DNA of 64,000 nt from Bettongia penicillata ogilbyi (taxonomy: Eukaryota > Chordata > Mammalia > Diprotodontia > Potoroidae), in the NCBI GenBank assembly GCA_023548195.1, contig JAJHZJ010000696.1:838343-902342 (forward strand). The letters run 5' to 3'. Made by a program: the position numbers and the translations under genes. The notes under the pieces were generated by a model that saw nothing but the letters and a program-made list of their open reading frames with translations, did no database searches and was not told the origin of the DNA. Numbering within the stretch: the first letter of the stretch is position 1; the number at the start of each line of letters is the position of its first letter. Shown in pieces: positions 33,025 to 43,934 of the stretch.

Positions 33025-33700
33025 CTGTTACTTAATGTTGGACTTCTATTTAGGGAAATTTTTTTCTCATCTCATGCTATACTCATTGTTCTTATGGTTC
33101 TGCTTCTTTTGTGCTGCATCAATTCATATAAATCTTCATATGTTTCTCTGAATTCCTTGCATTCACCTTTCTTATTGTACAGTACTATTCTGCTCTACTG
33201 ACTTAATCATTCCCCAGGTGAGGGGCCGCCACTTTGCTTCCAGATCATGGTTACCACAAACTGTTACTATGTAGATTTTGGACTTTTACAGAATGGATGG
33301 AACAGTGTGGAACATTGTACAATGGAAAGAGGTGGAGAACCTGGGTTCAAGTCACATTTCCGGCAATCACTCTCTGTGTGACTGTGGCCAAGTTATCTAC
33401 CCTCCCCAGGCCTCAGTGTACTCATGTATAAAAATGAGGAAGTTGGAGGAAGTAGAATCTCTCTTCTGTCCTAGATCTTTGACCCTGCAGTTAGGACTTC
33501 TTTGGTAAGATCATTCACTTTTCTTGTATAATTCTAAATGGATACACAGTTGGATCACTTCCCAGCTCCACCCACTGCACGTTAGCATACCTGTCTTCCC
33601 ACAGGCCCTCCAGCCATGACTGTTCCCATTTTTTTTTTAATCATCTTGGCCAGTTTGCCTGGTATGAGGTGAAACCTCAGCTCAGTAGAGTAATTTCAAA
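33025..33700 (-). mobile_element. L1 LINE 3' fragment, split by MIR
   Basis: Antisense L1 ORF2 C-terminal/3' sequence: 'catcaattcatataaatctt', 'acttaatcattccccaggtg', then after a MIR 'cccagctccacccactgcac', 'tcttggccagtttgcctggt', 'gaggtgaaacctcagctcag'. The order matches the longer copy at 27366-29168. L1 sense is on the minus strand, as is the AFG2A exon, and the copy ends about 75 bp from that exon's donor site. Confidence 0.7.
33305..33490 (+). repeat. MIR SINE inside L1
   Basis: 'gaacctgggttcaagtcaca', 'tgtgtgactgtggccaagtt', 'caggcctcagtgtactcatg'. Confidence 0.7.
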
Positions 33701-33770
33701 TATCTTGGCAGTCAACCAGAAAGCCCCCAGCTATTTCCCCCTGTTCATTTCCCAGGGAAGAGAAGGTTCG

Positions 33771-33776
33771 GCTTAC
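33771..33776 (-). promoter_or_regulatory. Splice donor of the AFG2A exon
   Basis: Minus strand reads GAG then 'gtaagc', close to the consensus 5' splice site. Confidence 0.9.
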
Positions 33777-33941
33777 CTCAGCCCCTGAGTAGGTATCTGT
33801 CTGACAAACAAGTTCTTCCAGGTCAACATCCGGACCGACTGGCTTAGAGGAAAACTGCAGCTTGAAGATCTCCCTCCTCGTGGCTGCGTCAGGTAAGGGG
33901 ACGTAGATGATCCGGTCAAATCTCCCAGGTCGCATCAAAGC
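33777..33941 (-). CDS. AFG2A: AFG2A (SPATA5) internal exon, AAA+ ATPase domain 2
   Basis: A 165-bp exon encoding 55 residues, phase 0 at both ends (GCT start, GAG end). It begins '[20 protein letters not shown]' and ends 'QTDTYSGAE'. RPGR is the AAA+ arginine-finger segment. 'YSGAE' is the start of the sensor-2 helix region. The match is to the second ATPase domain of AFG2A, about residues 780-835 of roughly 890, just before the C-terminal region. It is closer to AFG2A than to AFG2B or VCP because of the '[16 protein letters not shown]' run. AFG2A acts as a hexameric unfoldase with AFG2B, AIRIM and CINP and is needed for maturing cytoplasmic pre-60S ribosomes. The minus-strand acceptor is 'ctgccccctatag' and the donor 'gtaagc'. 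No frameshift or stop. Other exons were not found within the window. Confidence 0.95.
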
Positions 33942-33960
33942 CTATAGGGGGCAGAAGACA
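33942..33960 (-). promoter_or_regulatory. Splice acceptor of the AFG2A exon
   Basis: Minus strand reads 'gtcttctgccccctatag' immediately before GCT. Polypyrimidine tract and AG are both good. Confidence 0.9.
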
Positions 33961-34059
33961 GGGCCATCCAGTTACGAATGGGAAGAGGACATTCCAGAAT
34001 CAGGGGATTCTATGGAAATGTGGGAGGAAGGAGCGGATTTGCTAGAAGATGTCAGAAGG

Positions 34060-34275
34060 CATGACCCAGAGCACTGGACTTGGAGTCAAGTGAGACCTGC
34101 ATCCTACCTAAGCACTTACTAGCTGTGTGACCCTGGTCAAGTCATTTATCCTCTGAATCTCACTTCTTCCCCCTGTCAAAGGAAGATAACAATAAACCTA
34201 CCTCTTGTGCAGGAGAATTAAGATAAAGAATGTAAAATGTATGGCAAACTATAAAGCACTATAGACACATCACCG
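34060..34275 (+). repeat. MIR SINE
   Basis: 'gagcactggacttggagtca', 'ttactagctgtgtgaccctg', 'gtcaagtcatttatcctctg', ending in degraded 3' part. Confidence 0.75.
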
Positions 34276-34524
34276 TTCTTCATCATCATCATCAATATTA
34301 ATATCATTTTTATTATTAATAAAGAAAAGCCATGGTAATAGATTTTTTTCAGATGCTTGATTTTTGTGCTTATAAACAGTCTATAACTTAGATTTAAGAG
34401 AGCTACCTGAGTCTGAGAGATTAAGTGGACTGTCCAATGGAAATCCCAACGTGGAAACTCCCTCTGCTAACACAAATCAGTCATTTGTCCAGAGTTTGTC
34501 ATTTCTCTATAGCGTTGACTAGAA

Positions 34525-34610
34525 TAAATGACCTGTCCAAAGTCACACCATCAGTGTTGGAGGGGAAACTTGCACCTGGGTCTTCCTGCCTTCTCCATAG
34601 CTGGTTTCCT
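34525..34610 (-). repeat. MIR fragment, antisense
   Basis: 'atgacctgtccaaagtcaca', 'acctgggtcttcctgccttc'. Confidence 0.5.
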
Positions 34611-35145
34611 TTCAGACTTCTGTGTCATCTTGTGAAAATAATAAACCAAAGGGAAATAAGGCCATGCACCCAAGTTATGTTTTTAATCTTTTAAATAAAA
34701 ATCAAACTTCAAATTAGGGATTCAGTGGGCTTGGGTGATTATTAGCGATGTAGGTGGATATCTGTTCTTTCTCATATGCAAACATTTTCCAGGCTGGTGT
34801 TCAGTCACAGCAAGACTATAGGCCATGGCAGTGAAACTCTAGACATGGGGTTTGTGCCATACTTGTATAATCTGCCTTGGGTAGGAAAGTATTTCCACAG
34901 CCTGATCCTTTAACGGAACACTTAGCAGTGCTGAGCAGGCAGAAGGCAGCCAACTGCACCGAGAGTCATTGGGCTTTTGTTGGAGGAAACATCCTTCAGA
35001 CGGGCTTAGGTTCAATGGAACTTCATCAACATTTTAAAGGTACAATGGTTGCACGTCTGCAAATGCATCTTTCAAGCTCATTGTGGGATAGCTCAGAGCT
35101 GAATTTCAAAAAAAGAAAAAGGAAGATGCTTTCAAACTTTTAGCA
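34611..35145. other. Non-repetitive stretch, nothing recognised
   Basis: Upstream intron of the AFG2A exon on the minus strand. No exon or repeat recognised. Confidence 0.4.
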
Positions 35146-35147
35146 AC

Positions 35148-35765
35148 ATGGCGATGGTCTTGGAACTGATCTCATTGCCCCAAGTGTCTGCCTACTCCCA
35201 GTCACCCTCCACAAGGTTGCCAAAATTATCTCTCAAAGGGTTAGTAAAGCTATGTGCCACTCCCCTGCTCAGTAATCATGAGTGGCTCCCAATGACCTCC
35301 ATGACAAGATCTAAATTCTGGGGTTTAGCATTCAGAACCCTTTGCAACCTGGCCCTTTCCGATCATCAGAACCCTCTCACCCATAACTACCCTCCATACA
35401 TTCTACAATCTAGCTACTCTATCTCCTGACTATGTGGCCTTTACTGTCCATCCCCATCCCAGCTCTCCTCCCTCACCTTTGCTTCTGGCTTCCTTCACAA
35501 TGCAGTTCAAAGCCCACCTGTTTCTACAGGAGTCTTCTCCTGGTCCCCCAGCTGCTAGTGCCTTCCCTCTTGAGATTACCTTCCATCCCCTTTGTATATA
35601 TCCTGAATGAATCTGGTTATAAACATGTGGTCTCCCTCATTCAGCTGGGAGCTCCTTGAAGGCAGAGCTCTTTTTGCCTCTCTTTGTATCCCGTGCACTT
35701 AACACAATGCCTGACACATAGAAAGTGCTTTTAAAATTGCTTTTTGATGTGACTGATTCACACAT
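35148..35765 (+). mobile_element. L2 LINE 3' end
   Basis: 'ccactcccctgctcagtaat', 'tggctcccaatgacctccat', 'acctggccctttccgatcat', 'tcaaagcccacctgtttcta', 'gggagctccttgaaggcaga', 'gcacttaacacaatgcctga'. Clear L2 order with decayed frame. Confidence 0.8.
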
Positions 35766-35865
35766 AAAAAAAAGTCACTGGCTATTTTCTAGTTTCAAAT
35801 AGTGTTGTTATGAAGATCTCAGAATGTAGCCACATAGCAGACAGCAATTAAATCCAACCTAACAG

Positions 35866-36600
35866 GAAAGGTAGAGTCAAGATGGAGAAGTAAAGGGACA
35901 AACTGCTAAATGTCCCCCAAAATCTCTCCTATCACAATCACAGAAAAATGCCAAAGCAAATTCTAAATATCATAACCAAGAAAAAGGGCACAGTAAGTCA
36001 TTTTTCTAGCTCAGGGCAGCTTAGGAAGACAAAAAGTATGCAGACATTGGGGTGGGGGGGTGACTGGGAGCATGGGAAGTGGCATAGGCTGTAGGGCTTG
36101 AAGGTGGCAGCAGCAATGGGAGAAGCCCTAGGAGTATCCAGTGCCCAAAAAGATCAAAGGAAAAGGACTACATGCACAAAAATATTTATAAAAGCTCTTT
36201 TTATGGTGACAAAGAATTGGAAATTTAGGGGATATCCATCAATTGGAGAATGGCTGGACAAGTTGTGGTTTATGATTGTGATGGAATACTATTGTGCTAT
36301 AAGAAATAATGAGCAGGATGGTTTCAGAAAAACCTGGGAAAACTTACAATGATCCACCACAATTCTGAAGGACTCTTGATGAAAAATGTTACCCACTTCT
36401 AGGGGGAGAACTGATGAACTCTGGTTACAGAATGAAGCATACTTTTTTCTTTTTTCTTGATTTTTTTTCTTTTTCAACGTAACTGATGTTGTATGTATAA
36501 CTTCATATGTATAATGGGGGTCATATTTCTTGCCTTTTCAATATGGGGTGAGAGGGAGGATGAAAATTTGAAAATAAAAATAAAAAAATAAAATTAACAT
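35866..36600 (+). mobile_element. Internally deleted L1: 5' end joined to 3' end
   Basis: 35866-36131 looks like an L1 5' UTR ('gtcaagatggagaagtaaag'). At about 36132 it changes directly to ORF2 3' sequence. The frame 36098-36352 then reads 'LFMVTKNWKFRGYPSIGEW', 'LWFMIVMEYYCAIRNN' and 'FRKTWENLQ', the L1 ORF2 C-terminus. A degraded 3' UTR and A-rich tail follow to about 36600. ORF1 and most of ORF2 are absent. Confidence 0.7.
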
Positions 36601-38035
36601 ACTAGTTTAAAAAGTATTAAGTCAATACTGAAAAAAACCAAAAAGAAGAAAGTCAGCATGGTTGTAAACAACAGAGTTGGTTTTGGAGTGACCCTGGAGA
36701 AATCCTTGACCTCTCATTGCCTCCAGACAATTCCCGAATACTATAAGGGGTCACCTGCTTCCTTACCCAGGAGTTCTTTAAACCAAGGGGGAAAAAAATA
36801 ACTCCAGGTCCAGCCTCTATCCTTATCCCTTTTTAACACATCTGGAAAAGTACAGAAATCTTAGGCTATTTTTACGCATCTTTTGCCGGTAGTGTGACTG
36901 TCTATGAGGGTGGAACCCACTGGACACCACCTCCATTGTTTGCTTCGGGGAATACTGCTTAGCATGACGTCCAGGTTGTTTTTAAAGTCACAGCTGACCA
37001 TGGGCAATGCAGAGTGAATTACAGTCTGCTACAAATATTGCCTGGTGTGCTTGGCTGATGGCCAGTGAGACTTTTTCCTGCCTGATCTTGTCAGTGAAAG
37101 TTCGGCTGAAAAAATAGTAGGAAAAGCAGCTTCCTTCCTGAGAAAGCCCAATGGTGCTAACTCCCTTCCTAAGGGTTCTTTAAAAAGACTATTCTGGTCT
37201 AATCAAGCAGAGTAAAGCAGCCTGAGTGAGGAGACATCCCCCACTAGGGAAGGAACCACCACATGCAACCCTCAGTGGAGATGCCCCCCAGCCTTCTCAA
37301 GCTTGCTTGTCTGTCTGCTGGCTGGAGGGAATCAGACATAGTGGCTTTAGAGCTCCCAATCCTAGTACAAAGGGCAAGTCTTTTCTGGAATCCTCATCTA
37401 GACACAGAGAACTGTGGCCATCCCAAGTGGAAGAAGTAGTATCATGGCAGTTCTTCATTCCCCCTCCCCCCCACCCCAGTCCCAAGGAAATCCTCACCAT
37501 GGTGCTCCATGAAATCTCAGCACCTCCTACAAACTCTCATAAAGCACCCATCATGGACCATGAACTGTGTGAGGTGCTAAGTCAAGAAACAGGGAAAGAA
37601 GGAAAGGAAGATCTCCATTCAACACGGTGAGCTGATGCTTTCCAGGGGACTTAAAAAAAGACTTGATGAGAGATGAAGGCATGAAGGGCCAGGAGAGACC
37701 ACCAATTCACCTAAGTTAAGCTAATGATTTCCAGAGCCTAGCTCTTTGCGAATATGTGCCATCTTGAATTGTTAAACAGACAAGTTTAAGAGGCAATGGG
37801 ACAAGGGGTATAGGGTACCCCTGCAGATGTTAGAGAGGGGGTAAACAGATTCTCTTGAGGAGATGAGTAATGGATATACCACCCCGATTGCCTGTTCGGC
37901 TGCTCGGTAAACTTTGGGAATACTGCCTACCTGCAGTCCCATACTAATGGAGGCTGGAGGATCAGAGTTTCACATTATTTAGCAAATCTACTCATACAGG
38001 CAGGGTGTCATAGTGGACAAAGAGTTGCCCTCACC
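36601..38035. other. Mostly non-repetitive stretch
   Basis: A weak MIR fragment lies at about 36670-36760. The 134-residue frame at 37226-37630 has no recognisable domain and low credibility. No exon or RNA gene seen. Confidence 0.35.
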
Positions 38036-38339
38036 ACTAGTAAGACCTAAGTTGAAGGCTCTTAACCTCTCAGGGCTCTATCTACTTTCTAAAACCAGAA
38101 ATTGTGGAAAAGGTGCTCACCTGCATTAATAGAGGGTTGACCAATGGAATCCAGAGGTCCAATACCTATCCCCATCGCCATCCCCATCCCATTGAATGGA
38201 TTGTTTATAGGACTGCAGTTCCAACACGTAGTCAGGGTCTCAGTTTTCCCATCTGTAACAACTCCTTTGATATAAACCCTACGTTTTAGGGTTTGTAAAG
38301 CAAACACCTTAGTGAGACCTTAGTGTCTTTGGCTCCTCT

Positions 38340-38605
38340 GGCAGGGTCATCTAATCCAACTCTCTCATTTTACTAAAGAGGAAACTGAGGCCCAGGGAGA
38401 ACAAATGACTTGTCTAAGATTATAATCAGATCCTGGATCCTAGGACTTCTGAGGCTGTCTCATTGAACATCCTCATTGTACAGAGGAGGAAACTGAGGTC
38501 CAGGGAGGTGTGATTTGCCTTAGGTCGCAATATGATCAAAGGTCTAGACCTGGAAGGGGCCATGGAAGCCCACTGAGGCACAGGGGGTTAAAGGACTATA
38601 TCTGC
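38340..38605 (-). repeat. Two adjacent MIR fragments, antisense
   Basis: The MIR 3' block occurs twice: 'gaggaaactgaggcccaggg' near 38380 and 'gaggaaactgaggtccaggg' near 38485, each followed by degraded MIR. Either two insertions or a local duplication. Confidence 0.6.
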
Positions 38606-38609
38606 CTTG

Positions 38610-39795
38610 GTTTCATGGACAGGCTTTCACTGAGTTGTCTCTAAGGTGCTTCCATTCAAGGAAATAGAAAATAGAGAATAGAAATAGAGAATGTCTTCTT
38701 TGAAAACATGGTACAACCAGTGAATGCCTTCAGATGAGGCCATTCAGGAGCAAAAACCGTCTGCTTCCCTTTATTGTCCAAGTTATCAAAGTAGAGAGCC
38801 ACAACTCAGGCTGGTTAAATAATCGCCTCCCCTTACTGGAGCCATCAGTATTTATAACCAAAATGTGTCAGAAAAGCCTGGAATGCACAGTCATTAGACA
38901 GAACAAGAAGATAACTGGGGGTTCCATGAGAGTAGATTTATGGGATTCCAGGGCACTGGGCACAGTAGCATTTCCTGGGCTGGTGAAGTTCAAACACCAC
39001 AACTTGAAACAACTAGCTGACTGACTTCTTCCCCACAGCTCACTATTCAACCACATGAAATGGCCAACACACCAGAATGGCTTGGACTTCATGGGCTGTT
39101 TGCCAGATCTATAATTTTTGGGGCTGTCACCATCATGGAACCCAAGGTGACTTCCTCCCTCATCAGTGGAGTTGTCTCCTTCCTTCCAACAGTCCACATC
39201 AGTCAGAGATGGGAGAAAATGGGGGTGCTCATCCACAGATGATCATTGTAAACAGGGAAAGACCAGCACAGTAAGCTCTAATGGAAGATAGGTTTTGTAG
39301 AATATGGAACATGATCAATGGATGGCAATAGGCAACTCTGTGTCTTTGGGAAATCAGATTTCACAAGTATCCAGGCTAACAAGAGTGTCTCCATTAAATG
39401 CTTCTTTATGGCAGGAAGATCTTGAAGGCCATGCCTATGGAGTTCAAGTCCTAAAGGGTCTGACCAAACTGGGAAGACCCTGAGTGTCCAATGATGAGCT
39501 ATTTCTGTCATTTGAGAACCAGTTTGGAGAGACTCACCACCAGAGAGATCAAAGAATCTGGCGAGGTGAGGTTATACAACTCCCAAGGACTGTAAACTGA
39601 TGGATATGGAATTTGCGATCTGTTTTGGCGAAGGGAGTGTCCATACAGATGCAGTCACTTATTTCTGAAGTCTTGAAGTATACCGCAGCAATAGTATGAT
39701 AACATGTAGGGAACAAAGTTAGGAGATGAGATCCAGGAAAGGTGTCAGTCAAAACACTGTGCCCTCAGATATCTCTATATAAATATATAGACATA
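38610..39795. other. Non-repetitive stretch, nothing recognised
   Basis: No exon, RNA gene or familiar repeat. Frames at 38734-39024 (plus) and 38868-39236 (minus) overlap each other and have no recognisable domain. Confidence 0.4.
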
Positions 39796-39799
39796 TAAG

Positions 39800-40010
39800 C
39801 AGCTAGGTCATGCAGAGGAGAGAACATTCCTTGAGCCTAGAGTTAGGAGGGACTGAGACTAGCTGTGTGACCATGGGTAAGATGCTAACCTCTGTCTGCC
39901 TCAGTTTCTTGAACAATAAAATTGGGCATAAAATATAGCACCCACCTCCCAGGTTTGTTGTGAGGATAAAATTTGTAAAATACTTGGCAAACTTTAAAGT
40001 ATTACATTAA
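39800..40010 (+). repeat. MIR-class SINE
   Basis: 'cagctaggtcatgcagagga', 'ctagctgtgtgaccatgggt', 'ctgcctcagtttcttgaaca', 'ttgtgaggataaaatttgta', 'cttggcaaactttaaagta'. The 3' end is MIR-like, not the Mar1 tail. Confidence 0.75.
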
Positions 40011-40014
40011 TTTA

Positions 40015-41260
40015 ATATACATTTAGTAAAGTAACATAATAAAAAGTGTGACTTTCACTGTTGCTGCTGCTACTGCGACTATTACACACTGAAGAGAAAG
40101 TTCATAAGAAAAACTTGGGGAGGGAGAGCAGCATGAAGACAGATGTTTGAGATGAAAGTCAGGACCCAGAAAGGGGAAGGAGCCAGACCAAGGGCAATGG
40201 AGGCTAACGAGAAGTGACCTTATCATCAGACCATGGAACCCATTATCTGGAAAGAGAGAAGCAGAAGTGGAGGCTGGGAAACAGATGCCAAGCCGGTCCG
40301 GGCGATGATACAGCAGTGATCAGGGCATCTGCCAAAGCTCATGGTTTCTTTCGCACTTGCCTTCATCATGGCTTCCTGCTTCCAAAGGGAGAGGAGCCGA
40401 TTCCCAGATTTGCCCAGAAGGCAAAGGGAGATGGAAGGATGAAGATAATGCTCAGATAAGGGATTCTGGAGCTCTTGAATGTCCACGTGGAGGGCTCATG
40501 TGCAGAGGAGAGACCAAGGGGAGGAGTATCCCTGTGAGCAGTTGACGTGGACTAGAAGAGAACGTCGTAGGAGTGGGGGAAACTGAGGCACTGGGAAGTC
40601 AGAATATCTGATATACTGAAGTCTCCAGAATGGGGCAGGAGGTGGGGTAGAGCTCTACATATTCAGTCACGGAATAGGCATGAACACAGACAAATCTGTG
40701 GAAGAGATACTGTCTTCCATGTGTCTTAAACAACTGCAGAATTCATTTGCTGGCCTAGAGATGGGGGTAATTTTTTTCTTTCTTTCCAGCTAAACAGGGC
40801 TATCCATCACATAAGAGGGGAACTTCCTGTTTTCAAGAAGCCTAGGAGGCCTGATGTCCAACTCAAATACTAAGCTTGGCAAGAGACCACTGCACTGAGA
40901 GATGCCTTTGGAACCATTTTCCCATCCCACCTGAAGGTTCAGTGTAAAAGAAGAGGGAGTTGGTTCCTGCTCCCTCCCACCTTCATCTCCATCAACATGA
41001 CCGCAACAGCTGGATGACAAAGGTCACTGCAGCTCTGACAGATGTTGCTGAATAACCCCAGAATGACATGGGTAAGGGGGAGAAGAGGGCCCCATGTGAA
41101 AACAAAAACTGAACTCCACCCAAACAGTACGTGTCTTTACCAAAAATATAGAAGGCTGTAGCAAAAAAGTCAGCCACAATCGGTAACCCAGTCTTTTTTG
41201 TAACTCATTTGGGTGCTAGGGAGTGAGGGAGAGGGACATAAACACTGCTCTTAGTGTCAC
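40015..41260. other. Repeat-poor stretch, nothing recognised
   Basis: About 1.2 kb without a recognisable exon or repeat. A short GCT run near 40063 is trivial. Confidence 0.4.
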
Positions 41261-41264
41261 AAGA

Positions 41265-41425
41265 CACATAATAGCTGTACAGTTCTAGGTAAGTCACTTC
41301 CTTGCCCCATGCCTCAGTTTCCTCATCTGTAAATCATGGCAACATCATCTGCCTCACAGGGTTACTGTGAAGGAAGTACATTGCAAATTCTATTTGTAAC
41401 CTTTTAAGGTTTTGTGAACCTTCAA
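41265..41425 (+). repeat. MIR SINE
   Basis: 'aatagctgtacagttctagg', 'gcctcagtttcctcatctgt', 'cctcacagggttactgtgaa'. Confidence 0.7.
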
Positions 41426-41429
41426 GGGA

Positions 41430-41890
41430 AAGGTTAGAAAAACAGAACCCTATTAATAATTAAATTAGCAGAGTGAACTCGAATAGTCTACAAAATAGTC
41501 AACTCGTTTTCAGTGACTTAAAACAATGAATTTGACCTCAGCCTGCTCAGAGCCACACTCTGGCTACAGGTCACTGTCTTCCAGGTTTTTTTGCATATTC
41601 TTTTCATTTAGGATGGTTGTGTTCGGTTAATGAGATGACAAGGGGCTTTCTGGGTTATCAGGATCTTCAGCATGAGACAAAGAGTAGAAAATCGATTTTT
41701 ATGCATGGCAACTGATGCTTAACAATTCACAGACTCAGTGAAGCATAAGATTTTTGAGTACTATGGAGAGAGCTCCGGAATGAAAGTCAGGGTGTGACCA
41801 GGGTTGGAGGCTCACCTCTCAGTCAAGCACTGACTATATGCCACGCACCATGTTAAGCACCAGAGATACAAAAAAGGCCAAAAGCTAGTG
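41430..41890. other. Mostly non-repetitive stretch
   Basis: Contains an antisense L2/L3 tail at 41815-41880 ('gcaccatgttaagcaccag'). Nothing else recognised. Confidence 0.4.
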
Positions 41891-41894
41891 TGAA

Positions 41895-42280
41895 AACACT
41901 TACAGCACTGTTTTTTGTAGTGGGAAAGAAAGGGGGGAAAAAGAAAAGCTGATGCCCATCAACAGCTCAACAAGCTGTGGTCCATGAAAGTAAGGAATAC
42001 TATTAGTACTAAGAAAACTACATGATAGTGAATGGGAAGATTTACATGAACGGATGCAAAGTGAAGTGAGGAGAACCAGGAGAACAGTGTGAGTCACGAC
42101 GATGACAAGGGGAGAACACACCTCCCTCCCTCCTTTACAGACGTGAGGCTCTGCGAGCCGTCAGACTGCGCTAACTTGTTGGTTGGTTTTCACGAAGTGA
42201 TTTTTTTCTTTTCTGGATTTTGTAACCTGGGATGTTATTAAAAACAAAAGTGATATAAAATCACAATATGCCAAAAACAA
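41895..42280 (+). mobile_element. L1 3' end
   Basis: Sense L1 ORF2 C-terminus in decayed form ('gcccatcaacagctcaacaa', 'gaatactattagtactaaga', 'aagtgaagtgaggagaacca') and 3' UTR to 'ttctggattttgtaacctgg'. 5' truncated. Confidence 0.65.
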
Positions 42281-42284
42281 TGTG

Positions 42285-42420
42285 AAATTAGCTAGGCAAC
42301 TGTGGGTAAGTCACAACCACTTGGAATCTCACTTTCCTCACTTGTAAAACAGGGACAATCAAAACAGATGTTGTGAGGTTCCAGTGAAATAAAGGGTGCA
42401 AAGTGCCTCATCAACCTTAA
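42285..42420 (+). repeat. MIR 3' half
   Basis: 'aactgtgggtaagtcacaac', 'cactttcctcacttgtaaaa', 'gttgtgaggttccagtgaaa'. Confidence 0.65.
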
Positions 42421-42474
42421 AGGGCTCTGTTTAGATGATGACGATGGTGTTTCTGATGATGAGACTGAAAGGGC

Positions 42475-42705
42475 TTCCCTCAAGACTCAGATGAAACTGC
42501 ATCTTCTATAAGGAATTCTCCTTAGTGCTAGGGCCTTCTTCCAAGACTATCTCCAGACTATCCTGAATATACTGTTTGTACATATAATTAGCCACATGTG
42601 GTCCCCTCATTAGTATGTGACTTCGGAGGGTTTTTCTTCACATCCCCAGAGCTTAACACAGTGCCCAGAACACTGTAGGTGCTCAATCAATGCTTCATGA
42701 CTTGA
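42475..42705 (+). repeat. L2 3' end
   Basis: 'ctataaggaattctccttag', 'tgtttgtacatataattagc', 'ccccagagcttaacacagtg', 'gtgctcaatcaatgcttcat'. Confidence 0.7.
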
Positions 42706-42779
42706 TAAGACTTAGAATTAATACCTTTATGACGTACCTCACAGCTTTGCTACAAAGAACTAAGGTAATCCATAGAAAG

Positions 42780-43050
42780 AGCTTTTATTCTTTCAAGGCT
42801 TTATGTTCAGTCATTTTTCAGTCACATCTGCCTCTTCACAATCCCATTTGGGGGTTTCTTGGCAAAGATACTGGAGTGGTTTGCCATTTCCTTCTGTAGT
42901 TCATTTTACAGATGAGGAAACTGAGGCAGAGTATAAGTGACTTGTCATGGGTCACACAGCTAGTAAGTGTCTGAGGCTAGACTTGAACTTAAGGAAGATG
43001 AGTCTTCCTGACTCCAGGCCTGGTGCTCTGTGCACTATGGTGTCCCCTAG
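42780..43050 (-). repeat. Marsupial tRNA-derived SINE (Mar1-type), antisense
   Basis: Antisense full copy: 'aatcccatttgggggtttct', 'tactggagtggtttgccatt', 'gatgaggaaactgaggcaga', 'cacacagctagtaagtgtct'. Confidence 0.9.
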
Positions 43051-43097
43051 CAGCTCTCTCAGAGTTATGTAGTCTTATTAAGAAAGGTCCTCCGGTT

Positions 43098-43275
43098 TAG
43101 AGGATCTACGGCAGACAAGTCAAACTTTGCAGCAAACCAGATTAAAATGTAACTGGAAAATGTTTCACACAGCAAACAAACATATAACACAACATAGATA
43201 ATATTAAGTTGTGGGTTTTTTAAGTCAACATGCAGCTGGGAGTGTATATCATTTCTATTTGAATTTGAAATTCAC
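43098..43275. repeat. hAT-like non-autonomous element fragment
   Basis: 'aaaccagattaaaatgtaac', 'cacaacatagataatattaa', 'taagtcaacatgcagctggg', 'ttctatttgaatttgaaatt' follow a dispersed DNA-transposon-like repeat I remember from mammals. Name uncertain. Confidence 0.45.
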
Positions 43276-43569
43276 AGGTTTATTGAAGAAAACCTTTAAT
43301 GATAACTTTTCATCAAGCCAGTACCTACACTTCTCCCCCATAGAATTCCATCAAACACATTCTTTACAGAGTAAGTAGGCTACAGCAACTCATACATTTG
43401 TCAAGTTGGGGCCATGTTCACAGAAATGGAATCCCAGTTTGCCCCAGACAGAGCAGTGCCAAAGAGGTGGGAAAAGGTCAGCTCAATCAGCTTCTGAAAC
43501 AAATCTTAAAACACAGTTAATTCACTGACAAACCAATAAGCAGAGCTCTTATTTCTTCAAAACTCATTT

Positions 43570-43632
43570 TACATATGTGTATATATTTACATATATACAT
43601 ATATATATTTACACATATACATACATATATAC
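43570..43632. repeat. AT-rich TA/CA microsatellite
   Basis: Mixed TATA/CATA/TGTA steps over about 60 bp. Confidence 0.9.
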
Positions 43633-43727
43633 AGAGGCAAGGGACTATAGGTGACGTCAGATTGAATCAATTTATTGGCTAGTTTTCATGAACTGATTTT
43701 TTTCTCTTCTGGATTTTGTAACAAAAG
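43633..43727 (+). mobile_element. L1 3' UTR fragment
   Basis: Shares with 42165-42230 the run from 'gtcagattgaatcaattt' to 'cttctggattttgtaac'. It is flanked on both sides by AT-rich microsatellites. Confidence 0.55.
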
Positions 43728-43932
43728 AGGTATATATAATATATATATGTATATACTGATATGAATTTAGATGTAAATATAGATATAGTCATAGACATAC
43801 AGACAGACAGATATAGGTATGAATGTAGGCATAGATACAGACATATATATATATATATACACATACATAGATGTAGGCATAGATATAGATATGAATGTAG
43901 ATGTAGACATAGACACAGACATAGACATAAGA
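43728..43932. repeat. TATA and ATAGAC-type microsatellite
   Basis: About 205 bp of TA steps then irregular hexamers such as 'atagac', 'atgtag', 'atagat'. The resulting frames are not genes. Confidence 0.93.
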
Positions 43933-43934
43933 CA

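Noticed and set aside
1..33770. Last AFG2A exon(s)
   Set aside because: I looked for the C-terminal coding text on the minus strand and did not see it. A splice-aware alignment would settle it.
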